DNA of 64,000 bases from Chromatiaceae bacterium (GCA_027078745.1 JALWWO010000020.1:276219-340218); one strand, 5' to 3'; counted from the stretch's first letter, positions 44,976-54,659 are shown. Notes: a model not told the origin generated them from the sequence alone. A program made the numbers and translations.

Positions 44976-45509
44976 CTAACCCTTCTCGATCTGTCCGAAT
45001 TCCAGATCCACCGGGGTGGGCCGTCCAAAGATCAATACGGATACTTTCAGACGGCTTTTTTCATAGTCCACCTCTTCCACGACCCCGTTGAAATCGGTGA
45101 AGGGTCCGTCGATCACCCGCACCATCTCCCCGGGCTCGTACAGCACCTTAGGACGGGGCTTTTCTACACCTTCCTGCACCCGTTGCAGGATGGCTTCCGC
45201 TTGCTTATCGGGAATCGGGGCGGGGCGCTCTCCAGTGCCGCCGATGAACCCCATGACTTTGGGTACATCCCTGACCAGGTGCCAGGTCTCATCGTTCATC
45301 TCCATGTGCACGAGCACATAGCCCGGGAAAAACTTTCGCTCGCTCTTGCGCTGCTTACCCCCGCGCATCTCGATCACTTCTTCCGTAGGCACCAGGACCT
45401 CGCCGAACAGGTCCTCTTTCCCCATTCGCCTAATGCGTTCTTCTAGAGAACGTTTGACCTGGTTTTCAAACCCGGAATAGGCGTGGATCACATACCAGCG
45501 CTTAGCCAT
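44976..45509 (-). CDS. nusG: transcription factor NusG
   Basis: A 177-residue NusG. The start is ATG 45509 ([20 protein letters not shown]), sharing one base with the secE stop; the longer frame is a secE shadow. The NGN domain contains [20 protein letters not shown] and the KOW domain contains [20 protein letters not shown]. It supports processive transcription, Rho termination and coupling to the ribosome. Confidence 0.97.
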   Translation of the reverse strand: MAKRWYVIHAYSGFENQVKRSLEERIRRMGKEDLFGEVLVPTEEVIEMRGGKQRKSERKFFPGYVLVHMEMNDETWHLVRDVPKVMGFIGGTGERPAPIPDKQAEAILQRVQEGVEKPRPKVLYEPGEMVRVIDGPFTDFNGVVEEVDYEKSRLKVSVLIFGRPTPVDLEFGQIEKG

Positions 45510-45886
45510 TAGCCCCCCTGACCAGTTAGGAATCGCAAGATTGTCATCAGGACCATGTCGAACAGCCAGAGGATAATCCCGAGGACCAGGACCATGACCA
45601 CCACAACCAAAGTTGTCTGCAAGGTCTCCTGACGAGTAGGCCAAACGACCTTCCGCACCTCTGTGCGCACCTCCCCTGCGAACAGCCAGAACCTGCGGCC
45701 CGGCTCAGTTTGCAGGGCAAGAGCGGCAGCTAGCCCAGTGATAACCAAGAGACCCAGAACGCGGAACAGGGTGGAATAGGCGGCGAAGTAATAGAACGCA
45801 TAGATGCCCCCTACCAACAGGAGAATGGCACCGATCAGCTTTATCCTATCCAAACCGGTGGAACCGGTTTCTACGCGTGCGTTCAT
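45509..45886 (-). CDS. secE: protein translocase subunit SecE
   Basis: A 125-residue SecE of the three-helix enteric type. Two N-terminal helices (about 15-60) are followed by the essential amphipathic and membrane region [20 protein letters not shown] plus a final helix. It clamps SecY. It lies between tRNA-Trp and nusG, exactly as in E. coli. Confidence 0.96.
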   Translation of the reverse strand: MNARVETGSTGLDRIKLIGAILLLVGGIYAFYYFAAYSTLFRVLGLLVITGLAAALALQTEPGRRFWLFAGEVRTEVRKVVWPTRQETLQTTLVVVVMVLVLGIILWLFDMVLMTILRFLTGQGG

Positions 45887-45917
45887 GGAATCGCGTGCAG
45901 CTTTATGCGGAGAACAA

Positions 45918-45993
<76 letters not shown>

Positions 45994-46049
45994 AGAAAAT
46001 TGAATCGGGGAGATCCAGCCGTGATCATGGCCTCCCCCGTGAATGGCGC

Positions 46050-47240
46050 TTACTCGATGATCTTGGAGACGACGCCGGCGCCGACAGTGCGTCCGCCCTC
46101 GCGAATGGCGAATCGCAAGCCTTCCTCCATGGCGATGGGAGCGATGAGCTGTACAGTCATCTTGATATTGTCCCCGGGCATGACCATCTCCACGCCCTCG
46201 GGGAGCTCGCAGGTGCCGGTCACATCTGTGGTGCGGAAATAGAACTGAGGCCGATACCCCTTGAAGAAGGGGGTATGCCGGCCCCCTTCCTCCTTGCTCA
46301 GCACATAGACTTCGCATTCGAAATGGGTGTGAGGGGTGATGGTGCCTGGCTTGGCCAACACCTGGCCCCGCTCCACCTCATCCCGCTTGGTGCCTCGGAG
46401 CAAGACCCCGATGTTGTCCCCTGCCCGCCCCTGATCCAGGAGCTTCCGGAACATCTCTACACCCGTGCAGGTAGTCTTCTTGGTCTCCCGAAGCCCCACG
46501 ATCTCCACCTCGTCGCCTACCTCGATCACACCTCGTTCCACTCGGCCGGTCACCACAGTACCTCGACCCGAGATGGAGAACACATCCTCGATGGGCATGA
46601 GGAAGGGTTGATCGATGTCTCGCTCCGGCTCGGGAATGTATTCGTCCATGGCCTCCACGAGCCGCACGATGGATTCCGCGCCCAGCGGGCCCGGATCCCC
46701 CTCCAGGGCCTTCAGGGCGGAGCCGGTGATGATGGGGGTGTCATCCCCTGGGAAGTCATACTTGTCCAACAGCTCCCGGACTTCCATTTCCACCAGTTCC
46801 AAGAGCTCCTCATCGTCCACCATGTCCGCCTTGTTCAGGTAGACCACAATGTAGGGCACGCCCACTTGACGGGATAGCAGGATGTGTTCCCGCGTCTGGG
46901 GCATGGGCCCGTCCGCTGCGGAAACCACCAGAATCGCCCCATCCATCTGGGCGGCTCCTGTGATCATATTCTTCACATAGTCCGCATGCCCCGGACAGTC
47001 CACATGCGCATAATGCCGCTTCGCGCTCTCGTATTCCACGTGCGCCGTCGCGATCGTGATTCCTCGCGCTTTCTCCTCCGGCGCATTGTCGATCTGGTCG
47101 AATGCCTTGACCTCCCCCCCATACTTCTCTGCCATCACCTTCGTGATCGCCGCTGTCAGCGTTGTCTTTCCGTGATCCACATGCCCGATCGTGCCTACAT
47201 TCACATGGGGTTTTGTTCTCTCGAATTTGCTCTTGGACAT
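46050..47240 (-). CDS. tuf: elongation factor Tu, copy 2
   Basis: A 396-residue EF-Tu identical in protein sequence to copy 1, with the same GTPase motifs. It sits in the tRNA-linked position (tufB of E. coli), after tRNA-Tyr, Gly and Thr and before tRNA-Trp. Sequence identity with copy 1 stops at the start codon on one side and at the stop codon on the other; flanks differ entirely. This is the pattern left by ongoing gene conversion between duplicate tuf genes. Confidence 0.98.
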   Translation of the reverse strand: MSKSKFERTKPHVNVGTIGHVDHGKTTLTAAITKVMAEKYGGEVKAFDQIDNAPEEKARGITIATAHVEYESAKRHYAHVDCPGHADYVKNMITGAAQMDGAILVVSAADGPMPQTREHILLSRQVGVPYIVVYLNKADMVDDEELLELVEMEVRELLDKYDFPGDDTPIITGSALKALEGDPGPLGAESIVRLVEAMDEYIPEPERDIDQPFLMPIEDVFSISGRGTVVTGRVERGVIEVGDEVEIVGLRETKKTTCTGVEMFRKLLDQGRAGDNIGVLLRGTKRDEVERGQVLAKPGTITPHTHFECEVYVLSKEEGGRHTPFFKGYRPQFYFRTTDVTGTCELPEGVEMVMPGDNIKMTVQLIAPIAMEEGLRFAIREGGRTVGAGVVSKIIE

Positions 47241-47305
47241 GGACTCTTTCCCGCAGGATATTCTGGGTTTCGGCTAAAGGGCGCGACCGCGCGTATTCTC
47301 TTATT

Positions 47306-47381
47306 TGGAGCCCATGACCGGAATCGAACCGGTGACCTCACCCTTACCAAGGGTGTGCTCTACCAACTGAGCTACATGGGC
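47306..47381 (-). tRNA. tRNA-Thr (GGT anticodon)
   Basis: A 76-nt cloverleaf. The acceptor is GCCCATG/CATGGGC with encoded CCA, the anticodon loop is TTGGTAA (GGT), and the T-arm contains GGTTCGATTCC. It is the last of three tRNAs before tuf2. Confidence 0.97.
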
Positions 47382-47402
47382 GGCCCTGCACCACAGGGGG
47401 TT

Positions 47403-47476
47403 TGGAGCGGGTGATGGGAGTCGAACCCACGCCATCAGCTTGGAAGGCTGAGGTTCTACCGTTGAACTACACCCGC
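47403..47476 (-). tRNA. tRNA-Gly (TCC anticodon)
   Basis: A 74-nt cloverleaf. The acceptor is GCGGGTG/CACCCGC with encoded CCA, the anticodon loop is CTTCCAA (TCC), and the T-arm contains GGTTCGACTCC. It lies between tRNA-Tyr and tRNA-Thr. Confidence 0.97.
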
Positions 47477-47481
47477 ACAAC

Positions 47482-47566
47482 TGGTGGAGGGGGGAGGATT
47501 CGAACCTCCGAAGGCGGAGCCGACAGATTTACAGTCTGTTCCCTTTGACCACTCGGGAACCCCTCC
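47482..47566 (-). tRNA. tRNA-Tyr (GTA anticodon)
   Basis: An 85-nt class II tRNA with a long variable arm. The acceptor is GGAGGGG/CCCCTCC with encoded CCA, and the anticodon loop is CTGTAAA (GTA). It is first in the tRNA-tuf2 transcript, only a few bases after the predicted start point. Confidence 0.97.
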
Positions 47567-47579
47567 AAAAGAGCTGTTA

Positions 47580-47608
47580 ATAATAGGTACTCCATAGCGG
47601 ACTGTCAA
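47580..47608 (-). promoter_or_regulatory. sigma-70 promoter of the tRNA-tuf2 unit
   Basis: On the minus strand there is a TTGACA -35 box (47603-47608), exactly 17 bp, then a TATTAT -10 box (47580-47585). The predicted start falls about 7 bases before tRNA-Tyr. This is a near-consensus strong promoter, as expected for a stable-RNA operon. Confidence 0.85.
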
Positions 47609-47633
47609 CCTGCTTTCCTGGCCTGGAACCTGC

Positions 47634-47963
47634 TTAGCTGAGTGCTGATTTCGCCTTCGACAAGCTTTTTTCTACCTGTAAGAAAGAAAGCAGCCCGCTC
47701 ACTGCGAAGATTTCCAGGATGACATCTTCCATGCCGCACAGTACCAGATGGCCTTGGGAACCGTTGAGCCGTTTGGCTACTTTTAAAATCACCCGCAACC
47801 CCGCTGAGGAAATATAATCCAGTTTGGAAAAGTCGAAGATGAGGCGCTCTCCGTCCCCTATCTGTTCTAAAAACCGATCTAGCACCGGTGCATTAAGACT
47901 GTCGAGCCGCCCCTGTACCCGGATGATCCGTATATCGTCCTCCCACTGCGCTTCAATTTCCAT
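47634..47963 (-). CDS. STAS-domain anti-sigma factor antagonist
   Basis: A 109-residue single STAS domain of the SpoIIAA/RsbV type. The loop DYISSAGLRVIL (S52-S53) carries the serine that a partner kinase would phosphorylate; S53 aligns with the phospho-site. It overlaps by 11 bp the gene for an anti-sigma-type kinase upstream, so the two are coupled. Together they form a partner-switch core, but no sigma factor or phosphatase lies next to them. Confidence 0.85.
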   Translation of the reverse strand: MEIEAQWEDDIRIIRVQGRLDSLNAPVLDRFLEQIGDGERLIFDFSKLDYISSAGLRVILKVAKRLNGSQGHLVLCGMEDVILEIFAVSGLLSFLQVEKSLSKAKSALS

Positions 47964-48387
47964 GGTCAGTTCCCATGCCAGGTTTGCTTCCCAGGTGTTT
48001 TTTTAACGTGATCCGGTTTCCTCCGGCCAAACGGGTATAGCGGATCTCATCGCAGAAATGCCGTAAGAAAAAGATGCCGAGCCCTCCAACTCGCTCAGCC
48101 GGCGGCGCTCGACGGTTGATCTCCGGTGCCTCTCGGAGCGGGTCGAAAGGTATCGCATCATCAGTAATCTCCACGAGCAACGCAGGGCCCCCGCGCAGAA
48201 TGATCCGGATCTTGCCCCGTTGCCCTGCGGGATAACCATAGCGGATGGTGTTGACGAGGAGTTCTTCCAGGCAAAGTCTCATCACAAATCGCATGTTCCG
48301 GGCAACGCCCCGTTGTTTCAAATAGGTTTCCAGGTGTTCCAAGCAGGAGGCGATCGCATCGAGCCGGTTTTCGATCTCAATTTTCAT
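47953..48387 (-). CDS. anti-sigma regulatory factor, HATPase (RsbW-like) kinase
   Basis: A 144-residue HATPase_c protein. The N box CLEELLVNTIRYGY, an acidic motif DDAIPFDP and the GGLGIFFLRHF loop define the ATP pocket, with no H-box or sensor domain. This matches small serine kinases of the RsbW/SpoIIAB/BtrW group that bind a sigma or other target and phosphorylate an STAS partner. The next gene supplies that partner. The target is not visible in the window. Confidence 0.85.
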   Translation of the reverse strand: MKIEIENRLDAIASCLEHLETYLKQRGVARNMRFVMRLCLEELLVNTIRYGYPAGQRGKIRIILRGGPALLVEITDDAIPFDPLREAPEINRRAPPAERVGGLGIFFLRHFCDEIRYTRLAGGNRITLKKHLGSKPGMGTDHGN

Positions 48388-48422
48388 CCCACGCCTTCGC
48401 CTATGCTAAGATTTCTTAGCTT

Positions 48423-48509
48423 GCGGGAATGGTGGAATCGGTAGACACACAAGACTTAAAATCTTGCGGCAGCGATGCCGTGCGGGTTCAAGTCCCGCTT
48501 CCCGCACCA
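48423..48509 (+). tRNA. tRNA-Leu (TAA anticodon)
   Basis: An 87-nt class II tRNA. The acceptor is GCGGGAA/TTCCCGC with encoded CCA, the anticodon loop is CTTAAAA (TAA), the variable arm is long, and the T-arm contains GGTTCAAGTCC. Its 3' end is only 5 bp from the convergent mnmE stop. Confidence 0.97.
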
Positions 48510-48514
48510 ACACC

Positions 48515-49846
48515 CTATTTTCCGATGCAGAAGCTCGCGAAGATCCGCCCGAGCAACGCATCCGAACTCACGGCTCCTGTGATCTCTCCCAACGCCTGCT
48601 GGGCTTGGCGCAGTTCCTCTGCAGCGAGTTCCAGGGGGTCGTTCTTTGCTAACAGGGTCTGCCCTTTTTCCGCAGCGCGCAGCGCCCGTTCCAGCGCATC
48701 CAGATGGCGGCGGCGGGCTAGGAACTGTCCTCCCTCCGGCTCCCGATAACCGGCCATGCGCTTGAGTTCTGCCCGGAGCAGGTCCAAACCTGTTCCCTCC
48801 CGTGCGGAGAGGGCGATTTCTACACCTCCTTCCCGTTCGACCCGGCGGGGTAACTGATCCAATAGATCGATCTTGTTGCGAATCCAGAGAATTTGGGTGC
48901 TCGCTGATACCTCGGGCAAGTTTTCCAGCGAAGGTTCCTGCGTTTGGGTACCGTCGAATACCCAGAGCAGCCCATCCGCGCGGGCGATTTGATCTCGAGC
49001 GCGCCGGATGCCCTCCCGTTCTATGGGATCCTGAGCCGCCCGCAATCCCGCAGTGTCCACCAGATGAATGGGCAATCCATCGATCTGCATTTCCCGATGG
49101 AGCAGATCCCTTGTAGTGCCGGGCACTTCGGTAACAATCGCCGCATCCTGCCCCGAAAGCGCATTGAGCAGACTGGATTTCCCCGCATTGGGCGGACCTG
49201 CGATGACCAGATGCAGGCCTTCCCGGACTAGATAGCCCTGATGCGCTTGAGCTAGCAGCGCTCGCAATGCATGGATCCAATCCGCTAGAGCTTCCCGCAC
49301 CACGCCATCGAGGAAATCGATCTCTTCCTCCGGAAAGTCCAAGGCCCCTTCTACCTGAACGCGCAGTTGGGTCAAGTCCTCCACCAGCGCGTTGATCTGT
49401 CGGGAGAAGGCGCCTTGCAGACTGTTCGCCGCCAGCCGCGCAGCGGTTTCCGTGCTGCTCTCGATGAGATCGGCGATGGCTTCCGCTTGAACGAGATCCA
49501 GTTTCCCATTGAGAAAAGCCCGCTCGCTGAACTCGCCGGGTCGCGCCAACCGCACCCCCAAGCGGCTCAGTGCGTTCAGTACTTGATCCAGGACGACGGG
49601 GCTGCCGTGGCATTGGAGCTCCAGCACATCTTCGCCGGTAAAGGAACGGGGTTTGGGAAAGAAGAGCGCGATGCCCTCATCCAAGAGCGCTTGATCTACT
49701 CGGAGCCAGATCCGTTCCGCCATCCTAGGCTTGGGCAGCTTGCCCAGCAGCTGCACGGCGATCTCGGGTACTGCTGGACCCGATACCCGAATCACACCGA
49801 TGCCCCCGAATCCCGGAGGGGTGGCGATGGCGGCGATGGTATCCAA
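48515..49846 (-). CDS. mnmE: tRNA modification GTPase MnmE
   Basis: A 443-residue GTPase that works with MnmG to make 5-carboxymethylaminomethyl-type uridine at tRNA wobble position 34. The N-terminal folate-binding domain begins DTIAAIATPPGFGGIGVIRV. The G domain has GPPNAGKSS at about residue 215-223. The C-terminus ends in the catalytic FCIGK with its essential Cys. The partner mnmG is 14 kb away in this window rather than adjacent. Confidence 0.96.
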   Translation of the reverse strand: MDTIAAIATPPGFGGIGVIRVSGPAVPEIAVQLLGKLPKPRMAERIWLRVDQALLDEGIALFFPKPRSFTGEDVLELQCHGSPVVLDQVLNALSRLGVRLARPGEFSERAFLNGKLDLVQAEAIADLIESSTETAARLAANSLQGAFSRQINALVEDLTQLRVQVEGALDFPEEEIDFLDGVVREALADWIHALRALLAQAHQGYLVREGLHLVIAGPPNAGKSSLLNALSGQDAAIVTEVPGTTRDLLHREMQIDGLPIHLVDTAGLRAAQDPIEREGIRRARDQIARADGLLWVFDGTQTQEPSLENLPEVSASTQILWIRNKIDLLDQLPRRVEREGGVEIALSAREGTGLDLLRAELKRMAGYREPEGGQFLARRRHLDALERALRAAEKGQTLLAKNDPLELAAEELRQAQQALGEITGAVSSDALLGRIFASFCIGK

Positions 49847-49867
49847 GGCAAATTCCCAATGCTGGGC

Positions 49868-51565
49868 TCAATCCTTTGAGCGCCGTGCTTCGGCACTGCG
49901 CGGCTTCGCAGGCGTTGTGCTCTCGATCTTCCGGGTGATGTACCACTGTTGCGCGATGGAGAGCAGATTGTTCACCACCCAGTAGAGCACGAGCCCCGAT
50001 GGGAAGAAGGCGAAGAATATAGTGAAGAGGAAGGGCAAGCTCATCATGACCTTGGCTTGAATGGGATCGGGAGGGGCGGGGTTCAGCTTCTGCTGCACGA
50101 ACATAGAGATGCCCATGAGGAGGGGCAGCACGAAATAGGGATCTGGGGCGGAGAGATTATCGATCCAGAGAGCGAAGGGAGCTTGGCGCAGCTCCACGCT
50201 TTCCAATAGCACCCAGTACAGGGCGATGAACACGGGAATCTGGACCAGCACGGGCAGGCACCCCCCTAAGGGATTGATTTTCTCCTTCCTGTAGAGCTCC
50301 ATCATGGCCTGATTGAGCCGTTCTCTGTCCTCCCCATACCGATCCCTGAGGGCCTGCAAACGGGGGGTCAGCTTGCGCATGTTGGCCATGGAACGGTAGC
50401 TGGTTTCCGAGAGCTTGTAGAAGGCCAGCTTGATGAGGAGGGTGAGCAGGATGATGGACCAACCCCAGTTGCCCACCCAGGCATGGATGTGCGCCAACAA
50501 CCAGAAGATGGGCTGAGCGATGACGGTCAGCCAGCCATAATCCACCACTAAATCCAGCCCGGGCGCGATGGAAGCCAGGGTATCCTGGAGTTTCGGCCCG
50601 ATGTAGAGGCGGTCTTGAAACCGCAGGGTATCGCCAGCGGGTACGATTTTGGCCTCTGTATAGCTCCCGATCAGATAACGATCCCCAGGCAGCACACTGG
50701 TGAAGAAGGTTTGGGGTTCCGTCTGGGGTGGGAGCCAAGCGGCGAGGAAATAATGCTGGATCATGGCGATCCAGCCGCCCTGGGTTCGTACGGAAAGGGG
50801 TTCTTCCTTCATCTCCTCGAAGGAAACCTTCTGATATTTCTCCTCTGGGGTGTAGTACACCCCACCCGTGTAGGTATACACAAAGCGGGGGGCGTTGGGA
50901 TCTTGAAGCTCCGTCCGCTGGAGCTGGGCATAGGCACGCACCGCCAGGGGTTGATCTGTGTCGTTCTGGATTTCCTGAACGCTATCGATGACATAGCTGT
51001 CCCGCTGGAAACGATAGCGTTTGTGCAGGCGGAGACCGGTGGGGCTGCGCCAGGTCAACACCACTTCCAAATGATCCTGATGCTCGCCCAGCACATAGCG
51101 TTCCTGCTCAGTGGTGAACAGAAGTGTTCGAGTATCCGCGGGCAGCGGGCCGGAATCAGGGCCTCGCAGTCCAGATTCCGCGATGAAGAGATTTGGGGGA
51201 TCGGGTTTGAGCAATCGAACTTTGGTTTCCGGGTCTTTCGGGCTGACCGGATAGTCCTTCAGCCAGGCACTGAGGATCGTACCCCCGCGAGGGGAGATCT
51301 CCAGGCGCAGCAGATCGGTTTCCACCCGAATGGGTGGGGCGCTGTCCGGCGGGACTTCGGCTTCCGGGATCGCTGCACTATCCATTCGAGCTTCGGGAAC
51401 CAGGGCAGCTGCCGATTGGCCCGGATTCGTCGCCTGTGCAGTGGGCGGAGCAGCTTGCTGGGAGGGGCCAGTGCCGATGGGGCCATAGTCCTGAATCCAG
51501 GCTTGATAGAGCAGCAGCAGGACGAGGGCGAGGGAAAAGAAGAGGATGAGGCGCAGATTATCCAT
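49868..51565 (-). CDS. yidC: membrane protein insertase YidC
   Basis: A 565-residue insertase of the Gram-negative type. An N-terminal helix ([18 protein letters not shown]) is followed by a large periplasmic domain with a variable Ala/Pro-rich linker (about 35-80). The conserved membrane core contains [20 protein letters not shown] and the C1-loop region [21 protein letters not shown] start it at ATG 51565; the longer frame overlaps yidD. It is 21 bp before mnmE. Confidence 0.95.
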   Translation of the reverse strand: MDNLRLILFFSLALVLLLLYQAWIQDYGPIGTGPSQQAAPPTAQATNPGQSAAALVPEARMDSAAIPEAEVPPDSAPPIRVETDLLRLEISPRGGTILSAWLKDYPVSPKDPETKVRLLKPDPPNLFIAESGLRGPDSGPLPADTRTLLFTTEQERYVLGEHQDHLEVVLTWRSPTGLRLHKRYRFQRDSYVIDSVQEIQNDTDQPLAVRAYAQLQRTELQDPNAPRFVYTYTGGVYYTPEEKYQKVSFEEMKEEPLSVRTQGGWIAMIQHYFLAAWLPPQTEPQTFFTSVLPGDRYLIGSYTEAKIVPAGDTLRFQDRLYIGPKLQDTLASIAPGLDLVVDYGWLTVIAQPIFWLLAHIHAWVGNWGWSIILLTLLIKLAFYKLSETSYRSMANMRKLTPRLQALRDRYGEDRERLNQAMMELYRKEKINPLGGCLPVLVQIPVFIALYWVLLESVELRQAPFALWIDNLSAPDPYFVLPLLMGISMFVQQKLNPAPPDPIQAKVMMSLPFLFTIFFAFFPSGLVLYWVVNNLLSIAQQWYITRKIESTTPAKPRSAEARRSKD

Positions 51566-51803
51566 GGGAATGGGAACGATGAGCAGAGCCGGTTTTCGGC
51601 ACGGGATCATAGCCGCCCTCATGCCAGGGATGGCATTTGGACAGCCGCCGCAGGGTGAGCCAAAGCCCTTTGGCCGCGCCGTGGGCTTCGATGGCCTCTA
51701 GGGCATAGGCAGAACAGCTGGGAAAAAACCGACAGTGCGGCCCGAGCAAGGGGCTGATGAGAGAGCGATAACCGCGAATCAGGAGGAGGAGCAGTCGGCG
51801 CAT
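51558..51803 (-). CDS. yidD: membrane protein insertion efficiency factor YidD
   Basis: An 81-residue YidD with an amphipathic N-terminus ([18 protein letters not shown]) and the signature [15 protein letters not shown], ending in [14 protein letters not shown]. It assists YidC-dependent insertion. It overlaps yidC by 8 bp and rnpA by about 25 bp, giving a tightly packed unit. Confidence 0.93.
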   Translation of the reverse strand: MRRLLLLLIRGYRSLISPLLGPHCRFFPSCSAYALEAIEAHGAAKGLWLTLRRLSKCHPWHEGGYDPVPKTGSAHRSHSHG

Positions 51804-52147
51804 GGCGAGTGGCGAATCCTATTCCAATGATGATCGAGGGATTGCATCAGCTGCCGGTTGCTAGCATGGACTGCCGCTCGGCGACAGAGCACTACCAGAT
51901 CCAAATTCCCGAGCATTCGGCGCTGTTGGCGAAACCGTTCTCGCACCAAGCGCTTGAGCCGATTTCGATCCACCGCGCGAGGTGCACATTTCCTAGAGAT
52001 CGCCAAACCCAAGCGCGCCCCCTGCCCGCTGTTTCTGCGGGCAAGGACAGTGAAAAACCGATCGGAAGACCGGTAGGGATCGGAAAATACCCGTCGAAAC
52101 TGGGCTGATGTGGTCAGACGGGCTTGGCGTGGAAATCGGGCATCCAG
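51779..52147 (-). CDS. rnpA: ribonuclease P protein component, non-canonical start
   Basis: Conserved RnpA of about 122 residues, beginning near (M)[20 protein letters not shown], with the RNR helix [15 protein letters not shown]. It binds the RNase P RNA for tRNA 5' maturation. Between the rpmH stop and this conserved start there is no ATG, GTG or TTG in frame. I place the start at CTG 52147, which has AGGA 7 nt upstream and aligns with E. coli RnpA. The same frame is open back through all of rpmH to an ATG at 52369, so a Thermus-style nested, N-extended protein (196 aa) cannot be excluded, nor can a one-base error. Confidence 0.8.
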   Translation of the reverse strand: MDARFPRQARLTTSAQFRRVFSDPYRSSDRFFTVLARRNSGQGARLGLAISRKCAPRAVDRNRLKRLVRERFRQQRRMLGNLDLVVLCRRAAVHASNRQLMQSLDHHWNRIRHSPCADCSSS

Positions 52148-52170
52148 AACGGAGTCCTGATGAGCAGCGG

Positions 52171-52305
52171 TCAGGGAATTAGCCGGGTGCGCCCTTTGGC
52201 ACGGCGGGCCTTGAGGACCTTGCGTCCATTGCGAGTGGACATGCGCGCCCGGAAACCATGGGTGCGAGCGCGTTTCAGGCGGCTGGGTTGAAAAGTTCGT
52301 TTCAT
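52171..52305 (-). CDS. rpmH: 50S ribosomal protein L34
   Basis: A 44-residue L34 with [20 protein letters not shown] and ending [13 protein letters not shown]. The start is ATG 52305, with GGAGG 6 nt upstream. It heads the rpmH-rnpA-yidD-yidC-mnmE unit. In most proteobacteria dnaA and oriC lie beyond it; here ribB is found instead. Confidence 0.96.
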   Translation of the reverse strand: MKRTFQPSRLKRARTHGFRARMSTRNGRKVLKARRAKGRTRLIP

Positions 52306-52415
52306 GGGAAAACCTCCGTGCTGAAATCCCCCGATCTCGGACAGAGGAAGCATGAGAAGAAAACTGCATCCTGAGGCCCGAGCGTCGGGGAGAAGCCCAC
52401 TGAAAAAGATTTTGA

Positions 52416-52444
52416 ATCGTACATTAGCACCTGAAATGCGTCAA
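52416..52444 (-). promoter_or_regulatory. sigma-70 promoter for rpmH
   Basis: The minus strand reads TTGACG (52439-52444), 17 bp, TACGAT (52416-52421), placing transcription start about 100 bp before the rpmH ATG. The leader between them holds no obvious second gene. Confidence 0.65.
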
Positions 52445-52525
52445 TTGATTCGATCTGCTACAAGCCAGTGAACGCTGCGTGGTTTTGATACACTGTCTGT
52501 ACGTCAGGCGTCGTCGGTTGTTCCC

Positions 52526-53656
52526 ATGGACCTGAACACTACTGAAGAGATTATCGAAGAACTGCGGGCGGGCAGGATGGTGATCATCATGGATGATGAG
52601 GACCGGGAGAATGAAGGAGATCTACTCCTGGCCGCCGACCGAGTTACGCCGGAGGCCATCAATTTTATGGCCAAATATGGGCGCGGCCTCATCTGTCTCA
52701 CCCTGACCAAGGAACGCTGCGAGCGGCTCAAGCTTCCCCTGATGGTCCATGAAAACAACGCCCTTCATGCCACTGCCTTTACCGTCTCGATCGAAGCGGC
52801 GAAAGGTGTGACCACCGGGATCTCCGCCGCTGATCGGGCTACCACCATTCGGGCCGCAGTGGCACCCGATGCAAAACCGCAAGATCTGGTGCAGCCCGGC
52901 CATGTTTTCCCGCTGATGGCCCAGCCCGGGGGAGTACTGGTGCGGGCTGGTCACACGGAGGCGGGCTGCGATCTGGCGCGCCTCGCCGGTCTAGAGCCCG
53001 CCGCAGTCATCGTGGAGATCCTCAACGAGGACGGCACCATGGCCCGCCGACCGGATTTAGAACGGTTCGCACAAACCCATGGGCTGAAGATTGGCACCAT
53101 CGCTGATCTCATCCATTATCGGGTGCGCCACGAGAAGGCCGTTCATCGGGAATATGCCTGTACTCTGCCCACAGAGTTCGGCACCTTTCAGGTGATCGCC
53201 TATCGGGATGCCATCGATCACGAGCTGCACCTCGCATTGGTTCGGGGAGAAATTCGGGCAGAGCAGCCGATTTTGGTGCGGGTGCACCTTCAGAACACCT
53301 TGTGCGACCTCTTCGGCACCCAGCACAGCGGTTGCGGTTGGCCCCTGCGGGATGTGATGCGGCGCATCGCAGCGGAGGGGGTCGGGGTGATCGTGGTCCT
53401 GCGCAATCGAGATCGGCCGGAAGATCTGCTCGCGAAGCTCAAGGATTTCGATTTCCACGATGCGGAGGATCGGATTCCCCTCCGCCGTTCGGATCGGAAT
53501 GCGCTGCGTACCTATGGCATCGGGGCCCAGATTCTGGCGGATCTGGGGGTGCGCAAAATGCGCGTCATGAGCGCTCCTCTAGCGATGCACGGAATTTCCG
53601 GTTTCGATCTGGAAGTAGTGGAGTACGTGGGCGGCGAAACGGAACCTGGTCGTTGA
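52526..53656 (+). CDS. ribB: 3,4-dihydroxy-2-butanone-4-phosphate synthase with degenerate GTP cyclohydrolase II domain
   Basis: A 376-residue RibB-RibA-like fusion. The RibB half (about 1-200) is complete: [14 protein letters not shown] holds the acidic metal site and RAGHTEAG the substrate loop. It makes the four-carbon unit of riboflavin from ribulose-5-phosphate. In the RibA half the zinc motif is broken: the usual three Cys of VHSECLTGD...CDCG become N, S and one surviving C in [22 protein letters not shown] cyclohydrolase II activity is therefore unlikely, matching the known RibBX class. ribH follows 36 bp later. I saw no FMN riboswitch upstream. Confidence 0.88.
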   Translation: MDLNTTEEIIEELRAGRMVIIMDDEDRENEGDLLLAADRVTPEAINFMAKYGRGLICLTLTKERCERLKLPLMVHENNALHATAFTVSIEAAKGVTTGISAADRATTIRAAVAPDAKPQDLVQPGHVFPLMAQPGGVLVRAGHTEAGCDLARLAGLEPAAVIVEILNEDGTMARRPDLERFAQTHGLKIGTIADLIHYRVRHEKAVHREYACTLPTEFGTFQVIAYRDAIDHELHLALVRGEIRAEQPILVRVHLQNTLCDLFGTQHSGCGWPLRDVMRRIAAEGVGVIVVLRNRDRPEDLLAKLKDFDFHDAEDRIPLRRSDRNALRTYGIGAQILADLGVRKMRVMSAPLAMHGISGFDLEVVEYVGGETEPGR

Positions 53657-53692
53657 GCTATCCGAACCACAAAATCTATTCAGGAAATTGCT

Positions 53693-54163
53693 ATGGTCGT
53701 TCGTACGATTGAAGGAGATCTATGCGCAAGCGATGCGCGGTTCTGTCTGGTAGTCTCTCGATTCAACAGTTTCGTCGTGGAACATTTGGTATCGGGCGCG
53801 CTGGATGCTTTGCGGCGCCACGGCGTGGACGCGGGCGCCATCACCTTGGTGCGGGTGCCCGGAGCTTTCGAGATGCCCTTGGCCATCGAACGCATCGCTC
53901 GAAAAGGAGGTTATGATGCCATCATCGCTCTGGGGGCGGTGATTCGGGGAGGCACGCCCCATTTCGATTATGTGGCGGGGGAATGCGTCAAGGGGATGGC
54001 CCAGATGAGTTTGCAGCATAGCATTCCCGTAGCCTTCGGGGTCCTCACCGTGGATACCATCGAACAGGCCATCGAGCGGGCGGGCACCAAGGCGGGGAAC
54101 AAGGGAGCAGAAGCGGCCCTTTCTGCGCTCGAGATGGTCAATCTGCTGAGAAAATTAGATTGA
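53693..54163 (+). CDS. ribH: 6,7-dimethyl-8-ribityllumazine synthase
   Basis: A 156-residue lumazine synthase. Landmarks are [13 protein letters not shown], the [15 protein letters not shown] block, [17 protein letters not shown] with the catalytic His, and [20 protein letters not shown]. It condenses the RibB product with the pyrimidine intermediate. It is followed 1 bp later by nusB, a common ribH-nusB-thiL arrangement. Confidence 0.96.
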   Translation: MVVRTIEGDLCASDARFCLVVSRFNSFVVEHLVSGALDALRRHGVDAGAITLVRVPGAFEMPLAIERIARKGGYDAIIALGAVIRGGTPHFDYVAGECVKGMAQMSLQHSIPVAFGVLTVDTIEQAIERAGTKAGNKGAEAALSALEMVNLLRKLD

Positions 54164-54164
54164 A

Positions 54165-54659
54165 ATGGCGGGACCGCGGAGTCAAGCGCGCCGCTATGCC
54201 GTGCTCGCGCTCTATCAGTGGCAGATGGCAGGCACGTCACCAGCAGAGATCCAGGGGCACTTTCTCGAGGATTCCGATTGGATGGAGGCCATCGCTGACA
54301 CCTTGGAGAAGCCGAGAGCCAGGGGAAAAAAGAAGAAAAAGCCCAAAGCACCGGACTGGGCTCTCTTTCAACAGCTGCTGAACGGCGTTCCCGAGCAATG
54401 CAAAAAGCTAGATGCCCAGCTCGCTTCGGTCCTTGATCGTCCCCTCGCCCAGATCACACCAGTAGATCTCGCCGTGCTGCGCCTTGCCCTCTATGAATTG
54501 CTCAACAGCCCGAGCATTCACAGCCGGGTGATTTTGAACGAAGCCATCGAGCTGGCTAAAGAGTTCGGGAGCACTGAGGAGAGTTACCGCTATGTCAACG
54601 GTGTGCTGAACAAGATCGCCCGTCACCTGCGGCCTGCCGAGTTGGGGAACCCTCCGTAG
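54165..54659 (+). CDS. nusB: transcription antitermination factor NusB
   Basis: A 164-residue NusB with the N-terminal RSQARRYAVLALYQWQMAG helix and C-terminal VILNEAIELAKEFGSTEESY. It binds boxA RNA together with S10/NusE in rRNA antitermination. A Lys-rich insertion (about 45-65, ARGKKKKKPKAPD) distinguishes it from the shorter E. coli protein (139 aa). Confidence 0.95.
   Translation: MAGPRSQARRYAVLALYQWQMAGTSPAEIQGHFLEDSDWMEAIADTLEKPRARGKKKKKPKAPDWALFQQLLNGVPEQCKKLDAQLASVLDRPLAQITPVDLAVLRLALYELLNSPSIHSRVILNEAIELAKEFGSTEESYRYVNGVLNKIARHLRPAELGNPP

Noticed and set aside
48456-49613. 385-codon minus-strand open frame
   Set aside because: Frame-shifted shadow of mnmE, Gly/Arg/Ser-rich nonsense, and it runs antisense into tRNA-Leu.
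50615-51658. 347-codon plus-strand open frame
   Set aside because: It is antisense to yidC/yidD, which are clearly coding; no recognisable domain and composition typical of a shadow frame.
52306-52525. possible oriC beside rpmH
   Set aside because: No TTATCCACA-type DnaA boxes or AT-rich repeats seen, and dnaA is absent.
52380-52525. FMN riboswitch before ribB
   Set aside because: The conserved RFN element strands are not recognisable and the gap is too short to hold one comfortably.
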